NCBI GenBank assembly: GCA_037975125.1 | Contig: CM075857.1 | Location: 93,643,843 to 93,707,842 of the forward strand | Source: Latrodectus hesperus | Taxonomy: Eukaryota > Arthropoda > Arachnida > Araneae > Theridiidae | Length of the DNA: 64,000 bases | Direction of reading: 5' to 3' | In this document: one piece after another, positions 1 to 10,802 of the stretch | How the letters are laid out: each line of letters begins with the position of its first letter | How positions within the stretch are numbered: position 1 is the stretch's first letter | The notes under the pieces: generated by a model | Told to the model about the DNA's origin: nothing | The model's input: the letters and a program-made list of their open reading frames with translations, nothing else | The model's database searches: none | Translations under genes and position numbers: made by a program

Positions 1-149
1 TTTTGCATATTAAACTAATCATTTTAAAGCTTACATTTGCATCTGATTAGGCACACACTTGGATTTTTTTAATTTATTATTATCATTAAAATAATAGTTT
101 TTCTATGAATTCTGAATGCCTTTTGAATATTTTCATATTCTATCATTAG

Positions 150-278
150 GAAGAAATAAAGGTAGTGCAAAGAACAAAGATATTGATGTAAAAGACAAGA
201 AAATGGAACTTGAAAAGAGATTGCAGGATTGTAGTGGACAACTTCATTCCAACAGTAATAAGAAAAGTAGTCGGAAAG
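150..278 (+). CDS. BRD4: BRD4 exon: post-ET coiled segment
   Basis: Acceptor tatcattag at 141-149 and donor gt at 279. The first codon is split, with two bases in this exon. The exon encodes a Lys-rich stretch and ELEKRLQDCSGQL, which closely resembles the segment following the ET domain in insect fs(1)h. One base (G) carries over to the next exon. Confidence 0.88.
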
Positions 279-3200
279 GTAATGATAATACATTTGCGAT
301 CTAATTGTAAACATAATTTTACTGAGTGCTTTTTTTAGTATTAAAATTAGGATGCACTAATTTTTTTAAATTCTATGTTTTCCCAACTTAATTATAACTT
401 TGAATACTTATTTTTCCTTATACAATATTTTTAAAATGTCCTCTCTACTATTTTAGACTCTGAAGGCTCTATTGATGTTGTTGGTGGGGGAGGTGCAGCT
501 ACTCGGTTGAGTGCTAGTAGTAGCAGTACTAGTGATAGTGATAGCAGTAGTAGTAGTAGTTCTAGCAGTTCATCTGATAGCAGTGATTCAGAAAATGGTA
601 AATACTATACTTTTCTAAGATTAATTTTTATATTTAATGTAATACTTTATATTACCTTAATAATTTCAGTGCATTGTAGCTCAAATGCTTGCCCTCAAAT
701 ATTTAATTGCCAACTTAATTTTAAACTCACTTTAGTTTTTCACATTTTTTTTATCTTCAGTGTTAAGGAAATTTTTACTGTTTAAGTTTCTGTATTGAGT
801 TACTGTTAATCGCCTTTTTTGTTTATGCTGACTAATAATGCCTTTTTTGATTACATTGACTAATTATTTTTTTACATTTTTTAACCTAAAATATTTTTTT
901 AGATAAATAATTTATATGATTTTGTTACTTCAGAAGTTCTAAAAATTCTAATGTAGTTATATTTATATGCATATAAAAATTAGAAAAAATATTTGACATT
1001 AAATTTTAAATTAATTTTTTTAGATACATCTAAGAAACCAAAAGTGGAAGAAAATCAGGTATTTCAACGTTTCCTGTTCAAGCATGATTTTTATTTTTTA
1101 AATGTAATATAGATTGAAGATATATTGCTATTTTTTTTAGCTATCCAATTTGGAACCACCTCTTCTCTTACAGCAAGACCCTACTTCTGGTCCAATTGGT
1201 GCATCTTCCCACGGCCCTCCCTCTTTAGGAGGACCTGTCAATTCATATCAGCCTCCAGCTGTGTTGCCAGTAGGAAACCATTGTGTACCAGCACAAAACC
1301 AACTGTCTACTTTTCCCTCCTTACAGAGTCCTCCTCAGTTACAACCAACTGTTGAGCAGGCATCTACAAACTCTGGTTTTCCATTAGTAAATCAACAAAG
1401 TTAGTATGATTTAATTTTTTACTGTATTCCACAAACTCAAATTTGTCAAGATAATTTTATATTTTTAATAGTTTTTCTTTTTACAAATTATTATATAAAT
1501 TTCTTAAATTTTCAGCTTTACCTGCACCTATCCGACCTCCAGTTGTTGCAAGTCATAATCTTCCACCTCAACCATCGAGACCCACAGCTACAGCCACGGC
1601 TGCACCTGTTAAAAAGAATGTCATAACTTCTCAACCTAGGCCACCTGGTAACTTTCTAATAATATAAAATCTTATTTTGAAACTAATGTCATAGTTTCAT
1701 TAATAAAAATTTTCAGTTACAATTTTTAAATTAACTTTAATGTAATATCAAGACATCTAAATTATATAGAATCAGTTTGTTCATTAATATCAAACCAAAA
1801 CTCAAATGTCAATTATTTTACTCGCTAGAAGACCTTGAAATTTAATGGCTATTATGTATACGAGTTAATATTTATAAAAATCATATTCTTCTTAAAATAT
1901 AGTTTGTTTATTCCTTCTGTTATTATTAAGTTTTCCTTCTATTATTATTAAGAACATTTAATGAATTTAGTTTTTTATTATTTGTACTTATACTTTCTTG
2001 CAATCAAAATATGCTTATGAAGTTTAAACTTAATTTAAGCAATAAATATTGCTGCCAATTTATATGTTTTGTCTGTACAATATACTATTAATATGAATTG
2101 TAAGGCCTGTGGGCCAGATGTAAAATTTTGTGGGTTAACAAACTAGTTTGAAATTATAAAGCTTTTTTTCTGTTCTAACATGATTGATTAGTGATCATAA
2201 GATATATTTACTGTATAGACATAAAAAGTTTTAAGGAAGATATGAAAATAGTTTATCTTGCATAGCATTTTTGATTAGAATGTTGATTTAAAGGTTTTTT
2301 TTTTAATCTTTTAATTTAGTTTGATTCTAGTTATGATTGTTATATAATCAGTTTTATCTACTAAAAATTAATGAAAAATTTTCCAAAATAAATATTTATT
2401 TTAATATGTGTAAGAGTCCATTAATATTAAAAGTGCAGTCAATCTACGTGCATGATATATGAATGTTTGAGTCTTAATTTTATTGAAAATATTTTTATTT
2501 AAATTATTAAAACAATACCAAAATGTAATAGATTTATTCACAAGTAAAAATTTTACTTGGTAATAAATAAATCTGTTACCATATGTAAAATATGTTGCTG
2601 TTTAGGGTAAAAGATATGTTTGTCTTGCATAAAAACATATTCTTTATTTAGTTTTAAATGTTGGCAGGTATGAATAACAAAATTCAATTCTAAGTGTGTA
2701 AAATTTTTTTATGGTCAATAAAGTTTCAATTTAATAACAATCTGCAAATACTCGCAAACCGTGATTTAAAATTTAATGTATTCTTAAGATTTTAATAAAA
2801 CAAAAAAAATATTAAGTATATTTTTACTAGTTCCCACATTTTAATGAGCAATGTAAAGTAATGAGCATTTTCCCAATCAAAATAATAGGTATAGTGTTTT
2901 AATATGAAGAGCAACAATAACCTTATTCTTGCTATATTAAGTTCATCAACTTCAATGGTTTAAATATTAGACTAAAAATTTGTTTATTTTTGCATGTTAA
3001 TATTATGTGTAAAATAATCCTGGGTTGTGGTGGCTTCTGTTAAATCTTGCAGTTTTAAATACTTTAAATTTGTGTAATTTTTTTAATTTTAAAAAATATA
3101 ATTTTAAAATGAATGTGTTGAAAATTTAAGTGCTGCAACTAATCTAAATAATTGATAAATTACTTAAATTTAATCTACTAAGTTTAATAAGTTAATATTG

Positions 3201-6200
3201 AAATAATTTTTGTTTAGAACAACTGATATATTTACTCTAAAAATCATATAAAGCTCCTATGAAAAATTTTGATTGAATTTGATTAAAATGTAAATATGTG
3301 ATATAATAATTTTTTTCCTTTCTTAGTTGTGTTTTGGATCTCAAACGTATATTCTTTTTCAATATAGTAAAATTAATTTGTGGTATGCCGACTAAAAACT
3401 CTGGTAACTAAATAGTTCTAAATAACTAAATTTTCTGAAATTAAAATATCCTGAGAATTGTGATTTTGTATTTCATCTTGTGGATGAATCTGAGTATAGA
3501 TTAGTTGACAGATATGCTACAGAAACATCATAATTCCTTCTGGAATCAGTATATTGTTGTGACATTAATGTGTTTAATTTAAGTGGGAAAAATTTATTTT
3601 GCTTAATTATTGTTATTCCAAAGGAAACATACATAATTGTATATTTAACAGAATAATGTTTCTGTATTTTGAATATTAGGCTTTGTTTTAATTTTAAAAT
3701 ATAACAACATTAGTATTTTTCAGTTAGTATTAGATTAATTTTAACTTCTTTTTTGTATCAGTAACATTATAAAGTTTATAAGATTAGTTGCTAAATTCTT
3801 AGTATTAAATTAGTTCATGTATTTTCTATATCTCCTATTACATATTAAATATATCAATATGTATGACTGGGAAGTTATTGTGTGGTAATTTAATATTTAT
3901 TAAAATTTACATTATAATTATTAGCTGTATTCGACCTTAATCTCTGTAATCTAAAAGTTTTCTTATAAACTTTTGTTTAGTAAGTTCTATTCCGGTGTCT
4001 ACAACAAGCGTGACAACACCCGTATGCCAGGCTCCTGTGCCAACGCAAGCTCCCCCTGTTCCTTCCGAGCCATCGCCTAATTCTCCGAATACACCTCCAA
4101 AATTAACTCCAGCAGCTGAATTGCGAGCCAGGACGCCTCAAATATCGACTCCTCCTCTGGATCCCACACCTCCGCCTCTACTGTCAAAACCTCGTGAGCG
4201 TAACTCAGAAATTGAACACTCGTCGTCTAATGCATATGCACCAGTAAAAGCGCCTGAACTAACTGCACAATCATCAGGTTTATAGATAATTTTCCTTTAG
4301 CATATAGGTGTTAGCATTACGAGATTTGATAATACTTATACATAATGAAAGTGCAAGTATTAAACAAAATAATAAGAAATCTTATATATATTATAAATTT
4401 AATTTATGCACCAAAATCCACAGCCATTCCTTTTGCATATGGTAATACAGGTTAAGTGTGTGAAGAGAAAACGCAGCATGTGCTTCATTATATTGAAAAG
4501 AAAAAGATTAAAGTGGTTATAAGCCGGGGAATGCAGACACTGCATGAGATGCTTCACTTAATGACTATGCTCATTTAACCCTGTTAGAAATCAGTAAATT
4601 GTGTGTACAGGGGCATTGTCATCTTGAAATAGCGAACTTTCTTTTAAGAAACAGTTTCAATCATAAGATATAAATATGGATTATGAGTGTCTTCAAGGTA
4701 TGGTTGCTTACACCATCTTCATGCTTCATAATAGGAATCAATCAATTAATATGAAATATCTTTATTAGGCTTCATCAAACAAGAACATGTCAGATGTTGA
4801 AATAATTTAGTTGATGTTTCACTACCACATATTTATTGTTGTTTTCAGGTTTGGTAATCTGACATCCTTGTCGTTACTTCAAAACATTCTGCAGGGACAC
4901 TAAAGCTTTGAGATTACTGCTGTGCCTTAAATGCTTTCAGTATACAGATTCCATAGAGTAGTTTTAGTGGAGATGTGTGATTATTTCATGGATTGTATGC
5001 CAAGATGACAGCTGAAGGATAAGTACTCTGAAATTCGATTTAATAGTTCATCTGTTTGAATACTACCTTGAACATCGATGTTCATGGTAATATATAACGT
5101 TTTATTAGGTCTCGTGTGCAATAAATGACCATTGAGCAATGAAAGTACCAAACCAGAGATGATGCTGTGTAAAAGATTTTGGTTATCTATCCTTTTCAAA
5201 GCTTGCTTATCATAGTCAGTCAATTATGTCTTATTTCCAATGTTCTGCTTCTCATGACACTTCTCCCTTATAACTTTTGATACAGTAAACCTTCATACAT
5301 AAAATTGTTCTATATATGAATGCTGCAGTAATGCAAACTATAATAATCGCCTCTTTTTGCTCTGCTGACAATGTCAGTTTACTGGAAACACTTTTTTAAA
5401 ACTTTCACATTGGCAAAACAACTTATCTGAACCTTTTTGTTGCTTTTAGGTCGCAGGTTTTTATGACCAGTGGCAAAGCCTTTGGTTTTAGTATATTTTG
5501 AACTTTCATTTTGAAATAAGTATTTGTATATCACAAAAGCTCAAATTATTCATGCCAAATCATATTTTTATAATTGTTTAATCATTCCAACTTAAAATGA
5601 TATGCAAATAATCTTTAATAGATTAATTTGTGCATCATAAATGTAGAAAATTTATTTTTTTGTGAGAAAAATGTTGTTTATACTCTTTATTTATCCTTAG
5701 GATTGCCCAATTACACTGTAGGAAATCAAACTGCAGTGGTGCCATCTTCTGTAACTAATGGGGAGAAGAAGATGGAGCAAAAACCATCTCCTGCATCATC
5801 TGTTCCTGCTAAAAAGGTATTTTTCACACTTTTCAAAATAGACTATATTGAATGGTTAATGTTTTAGCCTTTAAAATCTTTAAAAAATAAATAAAAACGG
5901 TAACCAATCCTAGTGCCACAACAAGGCCGGAAAATGCTACTCATTTGTCGTTACCCTGCGAGCACCTGTAAACCAAGTCATGCTGGCAAGTAGCATTGCC
6001 TGGGTCATACAAACCCATTTATAGGACAGGCCACAATTGTAGATTAGAATATTTACATTTTTCAAAATCAGTTAATAGTTTAATTAATATTGTATGAATA
6101 AAAATATGAAAATAATATTGATACTACTATTTTATGTTGTCTATAAAACATCTGATGTGTTCAAATATTTTCATAACTCAATGCCTTTTTTATTGGATAT

Positions 6201-9200
6201 TTTTTCCCTATTTTTCTTGTTAGTTAATTTAAGGATCCCTGAAAAATTTATTAATGAGTGTCTTTTCAGTTATTTAATATTAACTATTAATATAATAATT
6301 AAACAGGCTGATTCAAAATTGAGGAATTTTGGCTCTTGGTCCGTCTTGGCTCAATCAGTTGCCAACAGTCCAAGCACTAGTAATTCTTCTTCAACATCAA
6401 AAAATCCTGTTATGGATAGTTTTCAGCAGTTTAAAAATAAAGCTAAAGAAAAAGCAGATAAGGTAAGATTTATCTTTACAATTCCTTATTCCTATTTTTG
6501 TACTAATATATATATATTTCAATTAATAACTTGCAATTAAATTTTATTCTTTGCCGTACTTCAGCAACGACAACTTGTTGAGCAACAAGAGTTGAGACGT
6601 CACCAGAAAGAACAAGCCGAAAAAGAAAGAATTAGAATAGAAAGAGAGCGACAAAGGTTTGTAATAAAGTTTGCTGTATGTTCTCATGAAGCCAAGAATA
6701 AAGATTTTTGTTTTATATTGTATCTCTAAAATTATCATGAAATCGTTTTATTTCAATTTTAATAAGTAACATAAATTTTCAAATTCTTTAAAATTGATTT
6801 ATTTGTATTTGTGGTGTTTGTATTTAAAAATAAATGTATGTAGAGGGAGTAAGTAAAATATTTCTATGCAATTAATTAATTCATTAATCACATTAAGTAA
6901 TTATCCAGTTAATATTCTTGCCTGTAGAGATTATATCAACTACTGTTTATAATTGATAATCCTTAGAAAATATGCTAAAATCTAATATTATGTAAAAAAA
7001 ATATTTTTTTGAGAGAAAAATAATTAAAATTAAAATTTTGCTGAGAAAAAGTGGTATCTGTTAAAGGAATTTTTTTTGATGAAGTTATAAGAATTCTGAC
7101 TCAGATGTTATGCATAGAGAAGCAGTATATCTTTAATAAATTATATAATTTTAGTGAAATATTTTATTGAAATTCCTAGGTGTATAAAGCATCAGAAAGA
7201 CCGTGTGCGATTTTTTTTTTAATATTGTTTGCCAATAATCAAAATATCTGAATGTCTAGTGTTTCATGAACTATATATTGCTGAATTGTACTCAAAATCT
7301 ATTTCAAACTTAGGTAATGATAAATCTAGGCATGACTCTGTGGTGCTGTTTTTCCTTGTTGAAAAATGTCGTCGGAGAATTAATGCATTGTCAAAAAAAT
7401 TGTCTGTCATTATGATACTTGGGATTGTAGATTGTGCGTGCTTATTATCGATAAATAGTTGTAATGGAAACGACAAATTGTAACAATGCTGCAGTATTTC
7501 TAAAAAGTACAATAATAATTGGTTCTTTATGGAAATTTTCATCTAATATTGCTTGTAAAATGTAAAAAAATCGTCACTGGACTAACTGAAATGTATAACT
7601 CTTCGACTGCTTTTTAAATCATAAAATGCATACATTTCAGAACTCGTACATTTCAATACTATAAAAAGTGAGATAAAATACTTATAACTATTGTAATATA
7701 AAAATTACTTTGTGCACACCTTAGTTAGCACTTACAAATTGCAATGAATCATTTGTTAAACTTAGGTGAGTGTTTTGTAAAAAAATTTACAACAGTTCAT
7801 ATTCTCAATCCATGTATGATTCAGTTCAACTAGAGGAATTTATTATTACTTATTTTATCAATAATTTTTCTCATAAATCATTTTTGATTGCATTTTAACT
7901 AATTTACCCAAAGAGATAAGAGTCAAAATGTTTAAGAAATATAATTTTTGTACTCAAGAACATGCAAAGTAGATAGGAATAGACAAAAATATGCCAGAAA
8001 ATGTACAAAAATACACAAGAACATTCATACAACAAACAAGTTATTTTTTTCAGATTTGCTTTTGTTCAATGTACTTATTAGTAGAAAATTTAATTAAATC
8101 CTTTTATTTTTTAATGTGATATTCTTTAGCTAGTTAAATTTGCTTTCCCATATGATAAAATGTAAGCAATTTTACTGTTCGTAAAATATTGAAATAAATT
8201 GAATTATTTTGTTCAATAGGGAGCGAGAAGAAGAAGAAGCTCTTGAGCGAGCAAGAAGAACTCAACAACAAAGAGAAAATAATGCAGTCAGTCGAAGAGA
8301 AGATAGTCAAACTATGTCTCCTATAGCTGTGTCATCAAATTCTCCTACACCTACAGCGACACCTGCTGGTAATGGAAGAGCGGAAATGAGAAGGCTTGAA
8401 CAAGAAAAACGTAGAAGAGAAGCTGTAAGTATATAGAATCAAAGTTAAAAACCATTCATGTTTAAAATTTAGCACATAATTATTTCGCAGCCTATATTAT
8501 TTACAGTTAATAACTTATGTCAGTATGCAGACCTGCCCACTTTTACTGATGACATGGAATATTTTATGCGTTTCTGTTCTTCTCTACTATGTTGAAAAAG
8601 ATTTTTTTTAAAAAATTCTATGACATTTTTTCTTATTAACCATGATGAAAAGCAGAAACCCACCTGTTGGAGTAAGAAAAAAGGGTCGAATGTGCATTTT
8701 CTATCAGGGGAAGGCACAAGCTTGAAAGTCTTTTGTCTGTCATGATTTGCGTGGGTGCTATGATATTTTAAGGAAAATGTCTAAAAGTAAAGGTAATAAA
8801 TCTTATTTTCAATCTTTTAGAAATAGTGTCGAATTTCCATATATTAAAGCATCATTTAATAGAGCACAGTTTGCTCTTTGCGTAGCTTGTGATTTTAATT
8901 CATTTCATGATAGTCGTTTTGATATTTTTTGTTGTGTCAAAGACCTAAATCATGAACAGAAAGTACAGCAAGCACTTCTAAAATGGAGATTGATTTTAGA
9001 AATGTTACTCAAGAAGAAATCATTTGGTCGGAATTACATTTTACTTCGTTCTTGCTTGAGCACAACATACCAGTTAGCGGTGCCGATCATGGTAATTCTC
9101 TTTTTTAGGAAAATGGTTTCCTTAAAGGGAAATTGCAAAATGTTTCAAATGTGCTTGAACCAAAATTTCTACAATTATAAAAGAATTAGCATTGGACAAG

Positions 9201-10802
9201 AAGGCAAATGTTATTGAATTTCTACAGAATTCACCATTTTCTGCTGCTGTAGGAGTTGGTAATACAACAATTTATGCAATGGCTTTTTAATGAAGATTAA
9301 TATGTACACAAAACTCAAATCTTATGTATTGAAGTTTTAAATTGCTATATTTGTTAGTACTTAAGGTCCACCCATTTTTATAAACATATTTTAAGTAATA
9401 AAACTTCATTACTTATCATTATAAAATGTATTTATAATATTTTTTAATTTATAATTTACCACACAGATTGGGTATTAACAAAAAGTAATACTTTTTGTTA
9501 ATACCCAATCTGTGTGGGAAAGAACACCTGATTTTTAAGAAAATCACAAACGCTCATCTTAAGAGCTAAACGAGGAGTCTTTTAATCAGTTTCTGAGTCC
9601 TCGTGCAACAAATTGTCTTTTATGTAAGCCAGTGCTTTACTAATGCCACATTTTTTAACTGGTTTATTCTCTGCCTCTTACCAATAAATTTAAGAAAAAC
9701 TTAAACAGTAACAATTTCATACACATGAAACTTCAAACGAACCAACCTGTAATAGTTAATGAATATGCATGCACTCTGGTTTCTACATAACTGTAATATT
9801 CCTTAACACCGCAAAGAAACAAAAATCTCTGTACTTTAGTATAGAGAAATTATTCAGAAATGAATGTGATCGAAAATTGAATATCTGTGAAACATACCCA
9901 ATTTTCAGATCTAATTTAAAAAAAACATTGTTGCATGTTGGCAAATATAGTAATGTACAGCTTACTTAAGAAATCAATGAAAACCAATTTTTACTTTTTG
10001 TTTCCATTAAATGTCACATAAGCGCTTGCAGATGATTTTACTTATTAATAAAACATTCCAAGTTTCCAATTGAACAGTGATTATTTTGAACTCGTATCTT
10101 AATTTTCTCATTGCTTACTATTAATGTTTTGTAAATACGTATTTAATTTCAATTATTTTTTATTAAGTCTAATGAACAAAATTGATAACAATGATTTATA
10201 TTGATTAATTATTGGTAATATCTGTTAATATCATAAAATAACTTCTAACCAGTATCATTATTATTAGCTTAATTATCTTTGTGTTTCTATTACCTCTGAA
10301 ATTCCTATATTGAAGGAAAATGTTTAGCAATTTAATTTCTTGCTAAATTTAGACACACTAATTTTCAAAATTATATCAGGAATGTTTCACAATGTATGCT
10401 TTGATTTAATTTTGTCTTTTCTAATTAGTTATAAAAATTTTAAAGAAATTTATTAGTAAATTTTTTTAGTGAGTATGATTTCTAAAATAGTTATAAAATG
10501 TGATTCTCTCTTTGATTTCAATAATTTTGCAATTTGTTTTTCTCTTTCTATTGAAATATTCTTTGGTTACCATTTTGATACATTTTTCATAACGGAAGGG
10601 AAATTGGGTTGTTTTGTATATATTATTGATTTACTAATCTAAAAAGGGCCAATACCAATATCACTCATTTTAATAATTAATAAAGAGTGTTTTCTATCTA
10701 GTGTTTTATTTTAATGTGTAAATCTTCTTTTTTCAGCAAGCAAGCCATATCGACATGAATAGACAAAGTGATATCATGGCCAACTTTGAAGAAACATTGT
10801 GA
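150..10802 (+). CDS. BRD4: BET-family chromatin reader, C-terminal part (BRD4 / fs(1)h orthologue), 11 exons
   Basis: BET proteins bind acetylated histones in the nucleus and recruit P-TEFb to release paused RNA polymerase II. Exons 150-278, 457-597, 1024-1058, 1141-1399, 1516-1647, 3981-4277, 5701-5816, 6307-6462, 6565-6656, 8220-8424 and 10737-10802 all have AG/GT borders. They join in one frame to 541 residues ending at TGA 10800-10802. The order is: a post-ET segment with ELEKRLQD, a Ser/Asp cluster, Pro/Gln-rich linkers, a GSWSVLAQ motif with DSFQQFKNKAKEK, a charged Arg/Glu/Gln coiled coil, RRLEQEKRRREA, and a terminal IDMNRQSDIMANFEETL. The last three blocks match the known C-terminus of long BRD4, the P-TEFb-interacting region. 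The bromodomains and ET domain must lie left of the window. The final exon is 2.3 kb from its neighbour, across an intron with transposon remains. Family assignment is firm; orthology to one vertebrate paralogue is inferred. Confidence 0.93.
457..597 (+). CDS. BRD4: BRD4 exon: Ser/Asp-rich cluster
   Basis: Acceptor ttttag at 451-456, donor gt at 598. The carried-over G plus AC gives Asp. The exon encodes a Gly run, then a long Ser run interspersed with Asp and Glu, with many S-D/E sites of the casein kinase 2 type. This matches the N-terminal phosphorylation-site cluster of BET proteins. Confidence 0.9.
1024..1058 (+). CDS. BRD4: BRD4 micro-exon (35 nt)
   Basis: Acceptor tttttttag, donor gt at 1059. 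The encoded peptide is DTSKKPKVEENQ; its first base comes from the preceding exon and it ends on a whole codon. Phase on both sides fits its neighbours, which is the main support for so short an exon. Confidence 0.82.
1141..1399 (+). CDS. BRD4: BRD4 exon: Pro/Gln-rich linker 1
   Basis: Acceptor ttttttttag at 1131-1140, donor gttagt at 1400. It encodes 86 codons rich in Pro, Gln, Ser and Leu without a folded-domain signature, typical of the disordered middle of BRD4. One base is left over for the next exon. Confidence 0.85.
1516..1647 (+). CDS. BRD4: BRD4 exon: Pro/Ala/Thr-rich linker 2
   Basis: Acceptor ttttcag at 1509-1515, donor gtaact at 1648. It encodes a Pro, Thr and Ala-rich disordered stretch with a short KKN basic patch. 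Phase matches on both sides. Confidence 0.85.
1648..3980 (+). other. BRD4 intron, 2.3 kb, no recognisable content
   Basis: AT-rich intron with many short poly-A and poly-T runs. I see no open frame of note, no terminal inverted repeats and no transposase motif on either strand. Confidence 0.7.
3981..4277 (+). CDS. BRD4: BRD4 exon: Pro/Thr-rich linker 3 (largest exon)
   Basis: Acceptor ttttgtttag at 3971-3980, donor gtttat at 4278. Its 98 codons are about one third Pro, with Thr and Ser, such as STPPLDPTPPPLLSKP. The exon stands out from the AT-rich introns by its higher GC content and third-position pattern. Confidence 0.88.
4430..5450 (-). pseudogene. Decayed Tc1/mariner transposase relic in a BRD4 intron
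   Basis: Read on the - strand, the region shows a stretch starting at 5223 (TDYDKQALKRI...) that resembles the second helix-turn-helix part of Tc1-type transposases. About 600 bases further on it has FQDDNAPVHT (around 4600-4630), the classic second-aspartate motif of the DDE domain. The frame is broken by many stops and no terminal repeats were found, so this is an old immobile copy. The DDE motif is the strong evidence; exact borders are guesses. Confidence 0.5.
5701..5816 (+). CDS. BRD4: BRD4 exon: linker 4
   Basis: Acceptor ttatccttag at 5691-5700, donor gtattt at 5817. It encodes GLPNYTVGNQTAV... through SSVPAKK and ends on a whole codon. The basic PAKK end leads into the conserved C-terminal block of the next exon. 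Confidence 0.87.
5896..6036. repeat. GC-richer insert in an intron, unclassified
   Basis: A roughly 140-base block much richer in G and C than the surrounding intron (for example ggtaaccaatcctagtgcc and gcgagcacctgtaaacc). It has no open frame. It looks like a short fragment of a dispersed repeat, but I cannot name a family. Confidence 0.3.
6307..6462 (+). CDS. BRD4: BRD4 exon: conserved GSW motif and DSFQQFKNKAKEK
   Basis: Acceptor ttaaacag ending 6306, donor gtaaga at 6463; exactly 52 codons. LRNFGSWSVLAQ corresponds to the conserved VGSWASLVQ of vertebrate BRD4, and DSFQQFKNKAKEKADK to DSFEQFRRAAREKEE. This exon is the clearest single piece of evidence for the long BRD4-type isoform. Confidence 0.93.
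6565..6656 (+). CDS. BRD4: BRD4 exon: charged coiled coil, first part
   Basis: Acceptor cttcag ending 6564, donor gtttgt at 6657. It encodes QRQLVEQQELRRHQKEQAEK and further Arg/Glu heptad-like sequence. It ends with two bases of an Arg codon completed by the next exon. Confidence 0.9.
6657..8219 (+). other. BRD4 intron, 1.6 kb, no recognisable content
   Basis: AT-rich intron. Two overlapping short open frames on opposite strands around 7230-7540 resemble nothing I know and look fortuitous. Confidence 0.65.
8220..8424 (+). CDS. BRD4: BRD4 exon: charged coiled coil, second part
   Basis: Acceptor ttcaatag at 8212-8219, donor gtaagt at 8425. The first base completes an Arg codon. EREEEEALERARRTQQQREN matches the REDEDALEQARRAHEEARR region of BRD4. 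A Ser/Thr/Pro spacer then leads to EMRRLEQEKRRREA. Confidence 0.93.
8745..9290 (+). pseudogene. ZBED/hAT-related pseudogene fragment in the last BRD4 intron
   Basis: A broken + strand frame holds blocks in the order seen in ZBED-type hAT-derived proteins. First is a BED-finger-like piece with CVAC (about 8890-8900) and a following H-E-Q. After a frameshift near 9000 comes VTQEEIIWSELHFTSFLLEH with NIPVSGADH, and after another shift FLQNSPFSAAV. At least two frameshifts and several stops disable it. It is a one-piece fragment of about 550 bases without introns, as expected of a transposon remnant. I did not find its termini; a palindrome lies 170 bases downstream. Confidence 0.55.
9459..9517. 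repeat. Perfect palindrome, 29-bp arms, 1-bp centre
   Basis: Left arm 9459-9487 and right arm 9489-9517 are exact reverse complements around a single A at 9488. In RNA or single-stranded DNA this would form a near-perfect hairpin. It lies inside the last BRD4 intron, on the intron's sense RNA. Confidence 0.9.
10737..10802 (+). CDS. BRD4: BRD4 last coding exon: P-TEFb-interacting C-terminus
   Basis: Acceptor ttttttcag at 10728-10736. Twenty-one codons then TGA, ending HIDMNRQSDIMANFEETL. This corresponds to the IDMNFQSDLLSIFEENLF end of vertebrate BRD4, the segment known to contact cyclin T1/CDK9. It is in phase with the exon ending at 8424. Confidence 0.95.
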   Translation, partial: QASHIDMNRQSDIMANFEETL

